Of a stretch of 64,000 nt of DNA, positions 9,886 through 17,157 are shown piece after piece. A program made the translations under genes and the position numbers. This DNA comes from Trichomonas vaginalis G3 (taxonomy: Eukaryota; Parabasalia; Trichomonadida; Trichomonadidae): the NCBI RefSeq assembly GCF_026262505.1, contig NC_067205.1, forward strand, positions 16,678,001 through 16,742,000, in the 5' to 3' direction. Each line of letters opens with the position of its first letter. The first letter of the stretch is position 1. The notes under the pieces are model-generated. The model made no database searches. It worked only from the letters and a program-made list of their open reading frames with translations, and was not told where the DNA came from.

Positions 9886-9922
9886 TTTTAAAAAAAATAT
9901 TTTTTTTATCCGATAGAAAAAG
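9886..9922. promoter_or_regulatory. A/T palindrome before next gene
   Basis: AAAAAAAATATTTTTTTTAT is repeated here almost exactly as in 8621-8649, followed by CCGATAGAAAAAGATG. The exact reuse at two gene borders supports a functional role. Confidence 0.5.
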
Positions 9923-10342
9923 ATGGCAAAATTCATCTCAGTAAATAAGTACATGTCAGGACTTAAAGAAGAACTAGACCCATTCACATATTTGAATGTT
10001 TACTTCTACCATTTTGAAAAGTCTTCATTCAGCAAAGTTTGGAACATCGAACCAGTTAAGTTTGCTATTGTGACTAAAAATGGTGCGAAATTTGAAGACT
10101 TAGACATAGAAGGTTTGTTAGCAGTCAAAGAAAGTTTTGACAGAAGGTTTTCAAACCTTAAAGAAGGCAAAGCATACAAACTTGTTATACCTTATGAACC
10201 AAAGAAAGCAGACGACTATGAATATTATGAGTCTAAGATAGTTGAAGTTCAAGGTAAATTGGGTAAAAAGATTTTAGAGTCTAAGCCAGTGTTTACTCCT
10301 AAAGAGGAAGAGAACATTGACATTGACCCAGAAATGTTCTAA
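9923..10342 (+). CDS. Unknown Maverick protein, 139 aa
   Basis: This is an intact soluble protein with a beta-rich first 100 residues and an acidic C-terminus ending EENIDIDPEMF. An acidic tail after a small beta-rich domain is typical of single-stranded-DNA-binding proteins, and the neighbour is a helicase, so a replication role is possible; this is inference and no OB-fold motif is diagnostic. It converges with the minus-strand gene ending at 10359, 16 bp apart. Confidence 0.75.
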   Translation: MAKFISVNKYMSGLKEELDPFTYLNVYFYHFEKSSFSKVWNIEPVKFAIVTKNGAKFEDLDIEGLLAVKESFDRRFSNLKEGKAYKLVIPYEPKKADDYEYYESKIVEVQGKLGKKILESKPVFTPKEEENIDIDPEMF

Positions 10343-10358
10343 AAATAAAATTTTATTT

Positions 10359-10811
10359 TTACATGTCAAATTTCTTTTTCTCTGGAACTGGTTCAGGTTC
10401 TTTCTTCTCTTCTTCTACTTTCTTTTCTTTCTTTTCTTTCTTCTTCTTTTCTGGTGGAGTTATGTCAAATTTCTCCGAACCATATTTATGTAAAAGTTCT
10501 TTGTCCTTTAATAGCTCTTCTATTCTGTTTTCTATTTCATCTTCAAGAACAGCGCATGTGTCTTCTTTGCATTCTAAGAACTTTTGTTGGACTTCATCTT
10601 TCCAATCGGTGTCATCTCTGTCAACAAGTCTGTCATTGACAAATTTTAAGACTGCTCTGCTTAATGTTTTATGGTTCTTGTCATATTCCCAGAAACAGAA
10701 CTTTAGAACAAATTCACCTTTCTTGTTTACACTATGTAAGATTTTATGGTCGACAGAAGTTTTGCTGTCGAAAAGCTTGTCTCGAATATAGATAGCGAAA
10801 TCGCTAGACAT
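10359..10811 (-). CDS. Unknown Maverick protein with Lys/Glu tail, 150 aa
   Basis: Starts at 10811, divergent from the packaging ATPase. Residues 1-105 look folded (alpha/beta with several Trp/Phe/Cys), then a Pro/Lys/Glu low-complexity tail of about 40 residues (KKKKEKKEKK type) ends KKKFDM. The plus-strand read-through of this region is a poly-Ser/Phe shadow. No family recognised. Confidence 0.75.
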   Translation of the reverse strand: MSSDFAIYIRDKLFDSKTSVDHKILHSVNKKGEFVLKFCFWEYDKNHKTLSRAVLKFVNDRLVDRDDTDWKDEVQQKFLECKEDTCAVLEDEIENRIEELLKDKELLHKYGSEKFDITPPEKKKKEKKEKKVEEEKKEPEPVPEKKKFDM

Positions 10812-10847
10812 TTTCTAAAAGATAAAAATTTTAATTTTTCTAAAAAT
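10812..10847. promoter_or_regulatory. 36-bp divergent promoter region
   Basis: The two ATGs at 10811 (minus) and 10848 (plus) are separated only by A/T-rich sequence with TTTTCTAAAAGATAAAAATT and TTTTTCTAAAAAT. The (T)TCTAAAA motif occurs once on each side, like the TCTAGATAAAA/TCTAAGTAAAA leaders elsewhere in the element. Confidence 0.45.
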
Positions 10848-11723
10848 ATGTTAGAAAAAAAGTTTGCTGACATTGACAAGAAATTTGAGAATGTTTTAAA
10901 CAAGAACAAGAGGAAGTTAGAAAATGCTCAGATAAAACCTATACATGACAAGTTCTTATTTGCTCAGAATGGTATAACAGGTCTAATTGCACCACCTGGG
11001 TCGGGTAAGACTTTCACTTATCTTAAAATGGCTGCACAACAACAAGAACTAGATGAGAAGAACCCATTCTATGAGTTAGTAGTCATTTGTAGTACTTCTG
11101 GTCAATTTGACCAAACCGTCAATTCGTTCAAAGATATTATAAAGAAGTCTAAGTTAGTATGTATAAAAGACTCTGAGTTGTTAGATTGGATAAAGAAGTA
11201 CCAAAGAAGAGTTTTGAAGTATAATGCTATAAATGAGTATATAAATTCTAAGTTTAAAGACCCAAATGAGGAAATGCAGAGAATATTAGACAAACACCAC
11301 TTCAGAAACAAACAGAAAGAGATAGAATACATTTCGAAGAAATTGCAATCTTACGATTGGAAGACTTACCCTCATAGGTGTCTTCTTATTTTAGATGATT
11401 TCGCCTCTCATCCTTTGTTAAAGAATAGAGAACAAGATATGTGTCGAATTCTTAAGAAGCTCAGACACTTTAACATCTCAGTTGTCATTTGTGTACAGAC
11501 AGCAAAGAGTTTAAGTAAGGATGTAAAGAGAATACTTACTGACATTGTACTTTTCCCCGGATTGTCCGAAGACGATTTCATGGAACTTATGAAAGAGTCC
11601 ATGGCAGGTAAGTTTGACAGATATGAACTATGGGAGAAGTACAAAGTCATACAAGACCCTCATACTTCTTTCAGAATTCATATCTACGCAAACAAAGTTC
11701 AAATTGTAAAAAGTCAAGCTTGA
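10848..11723 (+). CDS. A32/FtsK-HerA-type genome-packaging ATPase
   Basis: This is an intact 291-residue protein. The ATG at 10848 is chosen because codons upstream to 10746 run antisense into the divergent gene. Walker A is APPGSGKT (about residues 48-55), Walker B is CLLILDDFA (about 178-186), and a sensor-type VVICVQTAKS follows about 35 residues later. Length and motif spacing fit the Polinton/virophage/poxvirus A32 packaging ATPase, which pumps the genome into preformed capsids. It closes the plus-strand morphogenesis/replication block and converges with the KilA-N gene at 11740. Confidence 0.92.
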   Translation: MLEKKFADIDKKFENVLNKNKRKLENAQIKPIHDKFLFAQNGITGLIAPPGSGKTFTYLKMAAQQQELDEKNPFYELVVICSTSGQFDQTVNSFKDIIKKSKLVCIKDSELLDWIKKYQRRVLKYNAINEYINSKFKDPNEEMQRILDKHHFRNKQKEIEYISKKLQSYDWKTYPHRCLLILDDFASHPLLKNREQDMCRILKKLRHFNISVVICVQTAKSLSKDVKRILTDIVLFPGLSEDDFMELMKESMAGKFDRYELWEKYKVIQDPHTSFRIHIYANKVQIVKSQA

Positions 11724-11739
11724 AAAATAAATGGCTCAT

Positions 11740-12584
11740 CTACTCTACTTGTTTGAAGTTGTCAAAATACTCTGTTATTTTTTCCTTTAACAATGGCAAA
11801 TCTTCTTTGAAGGTAAGTATTGTACAACCTTTCATATCATAGTGTGTTTGAGGTAACGTATCTTGAACTATTTGTTTCACATCTTCATTCGGTGTCATTG
11901 AAATCGGTAAGTTTTCGCGATAGAACCAATTTCTGTCAGATTTGTAAATCTTAGCAAGGTCGTAAAAGCTTTTGTTGTTTCTTCTGACTAAATGCAACAT
12001 AACCATATCTCTGTCTTCTTCTTTCTCCATCTCTTCAGTATAAATCATATACTTATAGTTCTTTTCCTTTCCTTTTGGTACCGAACGTGGTATTCTTTCT
12101 TGAATGCTTTTGTCTTTTGCTTCAATGACTTCATCTTTTGCTTCAATGACTTCATCTTTTGCTTGAAGTTTCTTTTCCATCTCTTCACGTTCTTGTCTAT
12201 GAATTTCGTCAAGAAGTCTGTAAATATACCAAGCATAACGAGGCGAAGCCCACATTGCAACAGCATTTACAAGAAGTCTATGTACATACCAACCTCTCAA
12301 ACCATTTGGCAAATTTTTACGATTTTCATAGAGTTTTGGCGACCCGAAAAAAGTCGGTCTCGCTGTGCTTCGCTCAAAAGTTCTTGTGTGCTTTGGTTTT
12401 TGAACCAATCGTCTGTATGTTTAGTATCTGGAGCAAAACATGCTGTCAAAATACTTTGCATTTGGTACATATCGTCTTTGACCGAACGAATGAGACGTAA
12501 CTGTTTGTTAAACTGAACCCACTCATATTCTTCATTTATATCTTCATGGACTATAACTGTTGTTGTGTTCTCTGTTGTTGACAT
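11740..12584 (-). pseudogene. KilA-N domain protein, one frameshift
   Basis: The N-terminal frame starts at 12584 (after AAAGACAGAT) and includes WFKNQSTQELLSE, then stops at 12297. The second frame, open from about 12400, contains LRGWYVHRLLVNAVAMW, the hallmark C-terminal motif of KilA-N domains (DNA-binding, common in large DNA viruses and phages). A coiled coil with a triplicated KDEVIEA-like heptad follows, then a conserved-looking C-terminal domain of about 110 residues (possibly DUF3627-like). One frameshift around 12340-12390 breaks the KilA-N domain itself. Intact length would be about 280 residues. It converges with the ATPase gene, 16 bp apart. Confidence 0.85.
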
Positions 12585-12675
12585 ATCTGTCTTTATATTC
12601 CGGATAAAAAAAATATTTTATAAAAAATTAGCGTTATTTTCTGACTTTCACAAAAGACAAAAATAAATGCTATTT

Positions 12676-13287
12676 TTACATGTATTTTTCAGCAACTTCG
12701 TCAAATAATTTTATAGCTTTATCTATCTCATCTACTTCAAACGTTTCTTTACCTTTTATGGGAGCACCATACATTTTCTCAAACTTTTCGAGTAGTTCTG
12801 TTTCAGCAGCTCTCATATCGTTAACGAACACAACCTTGACTCTATTGACTGTACTGTCATATCTTTGAGTTATATTATATGTTCTTCCTATCTTATATCT
12901 CTTTGTATTGAAGTCCTTCGGTTTCTGAACGATGTAAAGTAAGCCTTCACTGCAACGTTCCGTATCGAATGAACCATATGTTATGAAGTTATATCCAACA
13001 ACTGGGTCTAACCATAACAAAACTATTGGTATAAGACTTTTGTCTATAAGATATGCTGTAGTTCCATAGAATCTTACCGATATCATAAGCTCAGGATTTC
13101 TTGTCAAAATTTTCTGAGTAGAAGCAATTCCAACCCAATGGTATGTTTTCTTTCCAGATGGAGATAAAATGTCTGACAAAGAATATTTGTTGTATTTCTT
13201 TGAGTATCTTACGTTTAAATCACCTATTCTAACCACTTTGGTGTCATTGTCTATCTTTTTAACTGTTTCAAACTCAGTGTTTGTCAT
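12676..13287 (-). CDS. KilA-N/BRO-like protein with T5orf172 (GIY-YIG-like) domain
   Basis: This is an intact protein of 203 residues from the ATG at 13287 (MTNTEF); an in-frame ATG 18 bases upstream is possible, but the leader ACATATATG aligns with that of the gene at 12584. The N-terminal half resembles a KilA-N-type DNA-binding domain. The C-terminal half has GLLYIVQ, RYKIGRTYNITQRY and an AAETELLEKFE helix, the pattern of T5orf172/MUG113 domains of the GIY-YIG nuclease superfamily. Fusions of these two modules are established in viruses. Likely nuclear or factory-located DNA-binding regulator or nuclease; the role is inference. Confidence 0.8.
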   Translation of the reverse strand: MTNTEFETVKKIDNDTKVVRIGDLNVRYSKKYNKYSLSDILSPSGKKTYHWVGIASTQKILTRNPELMISVRFYGTTAYLIDKSLIPIVLLWLDPVVGYNFITYGSFDTERCSEGLLYIVQKPKDFNTKRYKIGRTYNITQRYDSTVNRVKVVFVNDMRAAETELLEKFEKMYGAPIKGKETFEVDEIDKAIKLFDEVAEKYM

Positions 13288-13352
13288 ATATGTCTTTACA
13301 TACAAAATAAAAAAAATATTTTACAAAAAACTAACTTTATTTTTTCTATCTT
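13288..13352 (-). promoter_or_regulatory. Shared upstream leader of the KilA-N-family genes
   Basis: Upstream of 13287 (minus) the sequence reads AAATAAAGTTAGTTTTTTGT, AAAATATTTTTTTTATTTTG, then TATGTAAAGACATATATG. Related sequence lies upstream of 12584 (with AAGACAGATATG) and of 15129 (AAATAAAGTTAGTTTTATTT), and a copy without an intact gene is at about 16470-16515. The leader was therefore duplicated with the gene family. Confidence 0.6.
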
Positions 13353-13359
13353 GTATAAA

Positions 13360-13400
13360 AGATATGATTTCAGGGATTTTTTTGACGAAGTGTCAAAGTT
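13360..13400. repeat. Dispersed Maverick repeat with GACGAAGTGTCAA
   Basis: GATATGATTTCAGGGATTTT plus TTTGACGAAGTGTCAA is the reverse complement of blocks in 16326-16366 and 16430-16470, where it forms the arm of a hairpin. The copy here has lost the second arm. Confidence 0.75.
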
Positions 13401-13430
13401 CTCTTCGTAAAAAAATAACAGTTATATAAT

Positions 13431-13821
13431 GAAATTTGGTCATTTTTTTACGATTTTCGTACGGAATCTCTACCCTCGGTTTTCCTCGGGTAGCAAACAT
13501 ATGAGGAAATTCATGAAATTTGGTCATTTTTTTACGATTTTCATGAGTTTTATGCTAGACCGAAAAAAGTCGGTCTAGAGAAATTTCACTCAAAAGTTCT
13601 TGTGTGCTTTGGTTTTTGAACCAATGTCTGTATGTTTGGTTTCTGAACGATGTAAAGTAAGCCTTCACTGCAACTGCATTTACTAATAGTCTATGTACAT
13701 ACCAACCTCTTAAATTTATTGGCAATTTTTTACGATTTTCGTACGGAATCTCTACCCTCGGTTTTCCTCGGGTAGCAAACATATGAGGAAATTCATGAAA
13801 TTTGGTCATTTTTTTCAGCAA
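13431..13821 (-). pseudogene. Mosaic pseudogene built from KilA-N and T5orf172 gene pieces
   Basis: A block of about 95 bp (TGGTCATTTTTTTACGATTT onward) occurs twice, at 13437-13531 and 13725-13820. On the minus strand the second encodes the KilA-N region ending LRGWYVHRLLVNAVAV. Between them lie a stretch identical to 12924-12956 of the T5orf172 gene (GAACGATGTAAAGTAAGCCT) and a stretch matching 12384-12421 of the KilA-N gene (TTGTGTGCTTTGGTTTTTGA). The KilA-N motifs are in the wrong order (WFKNQ after YVHR), so this cannot be a functional gene. It records recombination among neighbouring family members. Confidence 0.8.
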
Positions 13822-13879
13822 AAATAATGTTTATGTTAGCATGTTAGATCTAACCTCTTTTCTAACCTCTTTTCTACCC

Positions 13880-14010
13880 TCTTGAATTTGTCATGATTTC
13901 ATCGTAAATGTTTTGTCAAGACTTCATCGAACTTAAATGTTTTGTCAAGACTTCTTCGTAAATGTTTTGTCAAGACTTCTTCGTAAATGTTTTGTCAAGA
14001 CTTCATTGTA
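13880..14010. repeat. 25-bp tandem repeat array (orientation 1)
   Basis: Units of the type AATGTTTTGTCAAGACTTCTTCGTA repeat with 25-bp periodicity, with some units saying TTCATCG. The same unit in the opposite orientation is at 15300-15465, 16130-16250 and 16620-16770. Period 25 is not a multiple of three, and I see no ORF, so it is non-coding. Confidence 0.85.
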
Positions 14011-14019
14011 AATGACCAA

Positions 14020-14190
14020 AAATATATTTTATGTTAGAATGTTAGATCTAACACGTTTTCTAACACGTTTTCTAACATGGTCTAAAACACACAAAACTCA
14101 TGAATTTTCATACGGAATTCAGCAAAAATAAAGTTTATGTTAGAATGTTAGATCTAACACGTTTTCTAACACGTTTTCTAACATAACTAT
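14020..14190. repeat. TTAGATCTAA-containing repeats (orientation 1)
   Basis: Two copies of ATGTTAGAATGTTAGATCTA followed by ACACGTTTTCTAACACGTTT and TCTAACAT lie here. They are reverse complements of the core of the 96-bp repeats at 15473-15910, so the gene at 14191-15129 lies between inverted copies of this repeat family. Confidence 0.8.
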
Positions 14191-15129
14191 TTACAAGCGT
14201 TTTACATGGTATATGTTGCGATGGTTCATGACTCTAAACAGTTTTGTAGCTTCTATTTCTTCGCTGAGGATATCGAATGTTTTAACTATGCCGAAAGTTT
14301 CTTTATACTTCTTTTTGACGTCAGACAGAAGGAAATCTTCTGCTGTTGGATAGTTTTTGTTCAGAAATGTCAACATGTCCATTTTATTTTCTGCTGGTTT
14401 TTCTGCTTCTTTCTTTAAGTCAGCATAGTCGTTTCTCATACGTTCTATCTCTTTGACGGAGTAGTTATATTTCCTCATTGCTGCTTTACATTTTGAACAT
14501 TGCGGGTTCATTTTTGCGTTATACATTGAAACCTTACCTGCTAAAACAACTAAAGCGTCAATGGTTTTCTTTAACTCAAAAGCTGCTGGTTTTATCTGTT
14601 TGTTCCATACTTTGCCTCTTTTATCTTTATCTCTTATCTGCCAAACACATTCAGCAACTAACGAAACAAAGTTGTCGTAGGTCTTAAATTCTTCAGATTT
14701 ATATATGTCAGAAACATTCTTATATACCATGTCGCAATCTTTGTCCATAACCTTATGGTTGCAATGAAATCCTAGAAACTCATAGTTTACCTTTCGTATG
14801 AACTTCTTTATTTCTACTGAGTCAGTTGCTTTGACTTCTATTTCATCGAATTCAGGAATAGTGAGCTTTTGCTGCTGAATTTCAGGCAATTTGGGTAAAT
14901 GGTCAATAATGTCCTGCATTTCATAAAGATACTGTTCATTTGTTTCATCTTTCGCACTACAGTCTAAATTACATGTTAAAAGTTCTTGCTTTATCTTCTG
15001 GATTTCTGTTTCGAAAGTATATGAAGAAGGAATGAAGCTTTTCATCTCTACTAACATAGATGTTGGATTCATGACTAACGAGTTTGGTGCTGTAGTTGTT
15101 TGAAGTGTTGTTGTGCCGATTGTTGACAT
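14191..15129 (-). CDS. Unknown Maverick protein between inverted repeats, 312 aa
   Basis: The ATG at 15129 (MSTIGTTT) is preferred; the 25 upstream codons are an A/T-rich leader. Residues 1-60 are Thr/Ser-rich, 60-130 helical, and residues about 125-230 look like a compact helical domain with Trp and Cys (FLGFHCNHKVMD). A CxxC pair (CSKCKAAMRKY) near residue 235 could bind zinc if paired with others, and a Glu/Lys helical region ends the protein. Its upstream sequence resembles the leader of the KilA-N genes, so it may share regulation. No family is recognised. The frame is intact although both sides are repeat-riddled. Confidence 0.75.
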   Translation of the reverse strand: MSTIGTTTLQTTTAPNSLVMNPTSMLVEMKSFIPSSYTFETEIQKIKQELLTCNLDCSAKDETNEQYLYEMQDIIDHLPKLPEIQQQKLTIPEFDEIEVKATDSVEIKKFIRKVNYEFLGFHCNHKVMDKDCDMVYKNVSDIYKSEEFKTYDNFVSLVAECVWQIRDKDKRGKVWNKQIKPAAFELKKTIDALVVLAGKVSMYNAKMNPQCSKCKAAMRKYNYSVKEIERMRNDYADLKKEAEKPAENKMDMLTFLNKNYPTAEDFLLSDVKKKYKETFGIVKTFDILSEEIEATKLFRVMNHRNIYHVKRL

Positions 15130-15299
15130 TTTTATTTTTTTATACAAAATAAAAAAAATAAAAAAAATAAAACTAACTTTATTTTTTATTTCGGGAAAAT
15201 TCATGAAAATTCAAGAGGTGAAAAAAGAGGTGAAAAAACAGGTGAGATCGCACTTCTTCACCTAAACTTTATTTTTGTCTGATTTACGCTCATTACGAT

Positions 15300-15465
15300 G
15301 AAGAAGTCTTGACAAAACATTTACGTTCATGTTTGACAAAACATTTACGAAGAAGTCTTGACAAATCATTTACGAAGAAGTCTTGACAAAACATTTACGA
15401 AGAAGTCTTGACAAATCATTTACGAAGAAGTCTTGACAAAACATTTACGAAGAAGTCTTGAAAAT
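15300..15465. repeat. 25-bp tandem repeat array (orientation 2)
   Basis: TCTTGACAAAACATTTACGA plus AGAAG recurs at 15356, 15381, 15406, 15431 and 15456 with an exact 25-bp period; alternate units have AAATCATTT in place of AAACATTT, which indicates a 50-bp higher-order unit. Reverse complement of 13880-14010. Confidence 0.9.
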
Positions 15466-15472
15466 TCAAGAG

Positions 15473-15910
15473 GTTAGAAAACGTGTTAGAAAACAGGTGA
15501 GATCTAACATTCTAACATAAACATTATTTTTGGTGTAAATTTCATGATTTTCGAGAGTTTTAGACCATGTTAGAAAACGTGTTAGAAAACAGGTGAGATC
15601 TAACATTCTAACATAAACATTATTTTTGGTGTAAATTTCATGATTTTCGAGAGTTTTAGACCATGTTAGAAAACGTGTTAGAAAACAGGTGAGATCTAAC
15701 ATTCTAACATAAACATTATTTTTGGTGTAAATTTCATGATTTTCGAGAGTTTTAGACCATGTTAGAAAACGTGTTAGAAAACAGGTGAGATCTACATTCT
15801 AACATAAACATTATTTTTGGTGTAAATTTCATGATTTTCGAGAGTTTTAGACCATGTTAGAAAACGTGTTAGAAAACGTGTTAGATCTAACATTCTAACA
15901 TAAACTTTAT
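15473..15910. repeat. Five 96-bp tandem repeats
   Basis: Units start at GTTAGAAAACGTGTTAGAAA at 15473, 15569, 15665, 15761 and 15856, period 96 (95 for the fourth). Each contains GAGATCTAACATTCTAACAT and ends in GAGTTTTAGACCAT. Because 96 is three times 32, the minus strand stays open across several units and yields a 32-residue repeat (MLDLTCFLTRFLTWSKTLEN and so on). This is probably an accidental ORF since the flanking units break it. The last unit runs into a KilA-N-like gene fragment. Confidence 0.9.
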
Positions 15911-15911
15911 T

Positions 15912-16110
15912 TTTGCTGAATTCAGCAACAAAATGAACGAGGTCAGGATGTATGTAAATACCTTTGAATTCATTCATAACACCCTTAGTAAGCTCATAAA
16001 ATGCTTGTTTTGAGGTCGAGCCACTTTTGGCTCCACCGTATTCTTTCAACCAAAACTCAAGAATTTCCTGCATGAATTTTGTATAAAAAGCAACCGTCGG
16101 AATTCAGACT
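15912..16110 (-). pseudogene. KilA-N-like gene fragment
   Basis: The minus strand from about 16110 to 15915 encodes a helical segment followed by FKGIYIHPDLVHFVAEFS, which resembles the KilA-N motif G-x-Y-(V/I)-H-P-x-L-(V). No upstream start or DNA-binding N-terminus remains, an in-frame TGA is upstream of the first Met (16073), and downstream it fuses directly to the 96-bp repeats. A truncated family member, diverged from the ones at 12.3 and 13.7 kb. Confidence 0.6.
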
Positions 16111-16124
16111 GTTGCTATATTCTT

Positions 16125-16255
16125 CACAAAACATTTACGCTCATTACGATGAAGAAGTCTTGACAAAACATGTACGATGAAGTCTTGACAAAACATTTAC
16201 GTTCATGTTTGACAAAACATTTACGAAGAAGTCATGACAAAACATTTACCCGACA
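16125..16255. repeat. 25-bp repeat units, irregular
   Basis: Copies of CATTACGATGAAGAAGTCTT and GACAAAACATTTACG occur with variable spacing, the same family as at 15300-15465. Confidence 0.75.
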
Positions 16256-16266
16256 TTCTCGTCAAA

Positions 16267-16470
16267 TACAAAAAAAATGACACTTTTTCATTAGATAACT
16301 GTTATTTTTTGACGAAGTGAACATTGACACTTCGTCAAAAAAATCCCTGAAATCATATCTTACATACAAAAAAATACAAAAAAATGACACTTTTTCATTA
16401 GATAACTGTTATTTTTTGACGAAGTGAACATTGACACTTCGTCAAAAAAATCCCTGAAATCATATCTAAC
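16267..16470. repeat. About 103-bp direct repeat with a 15-bp-stem hairpin, two copies
   Basis: TACAAAAAAATGACACTTTT, then TCATTAGATAACTGTTATTT and a hairpin TTTTGACGAAGTG-AACATTGA-CACTTCGTCAAAA followed by TCCCTGAAATCATATC occur twice in tandem (start about 16267 and 16370). Half of the hairpin unit occurs in reverse orientation at 13360-13400. Confidence 0.88.
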
Positions 16471-16619
16471 ATACAAAATAAAAAAATAAAACTAACTTTA
16501 TTTTTTCTATCTTAAGGAAATTCATGAAAATTCAAGAGGTGAAAAAAAGAGGTGAAAAAACAGGTGAGATCGCACCACTTCACCTAAACATTATTTTTGG
16601 GTCCTTTACACTCATTACG

Positions 16620-16770
16620 ATGAAATCATGACAAAGCATGTACGTTCATGTTTGACAAAACATTTACGAAGAAGTCATGACAAAACATTTACGAAGAAGT
16701 CATGACAAAACATTTACGAAGAAGTCATGACAAAACATTTACGAAGAAGTCATGACAAAACATTCATGAA
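16620..16770. repeat. 25-bp tandem repeat array with CATGAC variant
   Basis: AAGAAGTCATGACAAAACAT plus TTACG repeats with period 25 about five times; the CATGAC form replaces the CTTGAC of the other arrays, so each array has been homogenised separately. Confidence 0.88.
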
Positions 16771-16809
16771 AATTCATGAAAATTCAAGAGGGTAGAAAAG
16801 AGGTTAGAT

Positions 16810-17157
16810 CTAACCTTCTACCCTAAACTTTATTTTTTGGTCCGGGAACAACTTTCTCTCAATTGGAGCTGTAGCATACTCTTTGCGTAAGCGGTTCAGA
16901 CCTTCCTCGAACTCTTGGTCTCTCTTGGATTGAGATTGAGATTGGAATTGCTGGGGTGGAGCTTGCTGGAACATCCAAGGGTTGGGGAAGTAAGGCATAG
17001 GCTGAGGAGGGTAGTTCGGGAAGCCTTGTGGTGGGTAGTAACCTTGAGGTGGAAATTGGTAGTAAATCGGAGGTACTTGCTGGAACTGAGGTGCAGGGGC
17101 TGGTGCTTTAGGTTCCTCTGGTTTGGGAATGGACTGGGTTGGTGGTACGTCGGACAT
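16810..17157 (-). CDS. Pro/Gln-rich protein, GC-richer than its surroundings
   Basis: The start is at 17157 (MSDVPP). The protein has 115 residues: a Pro/Gln/Tyr/Phe-rich region (PPQGYYPPQGFPNYPPQPMP type) over residues 10-80, then a charged helix with RDQEFEEGLNRLRKEYA. The last codons run into Maverick repeat sequence (16810-16845), so the original C-terminus may be lost. G/C at third positions is clearly higher than in neighbouring Maverick genes. It is divergent from the gene at 17601, and both begin at the ends of the same 22-bp minisatellite. The Pro-rich type fits a virion or scaffold protein, but no family is recognised. Confidence 0.6.
   Translation of the reverse strand: MSDVPPTQSIPKPEEPKAPAPAPQFQQVPPIYYQFPPQGYYPPQGFPNYPPQPMPYFPNPWMFQQAPPQQFQSQSQSKRDQEFEEGLNRLRKEYATAPIERKLFPDQKIKFRVEG

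Noticed and set aside
10363-10791. Plus-strand Ser/Phe-rich ORF
   Set aside because: Antisense shadow of the Lys/Glu-rich gene at 10359-10811.
15466-15702. Minus-strand ORF with a 32-residue repeat
   Set aside because: It is a by-product of the 96-bp repeat being a multiple of three; broken in the last units and no start context.
13880-16770. Possible CRISPR array from regular 25-bp repeats
   Set aside because: Units are contiguous tandem repeats with no unique spacers, and no cas genes; eukaryotic context.
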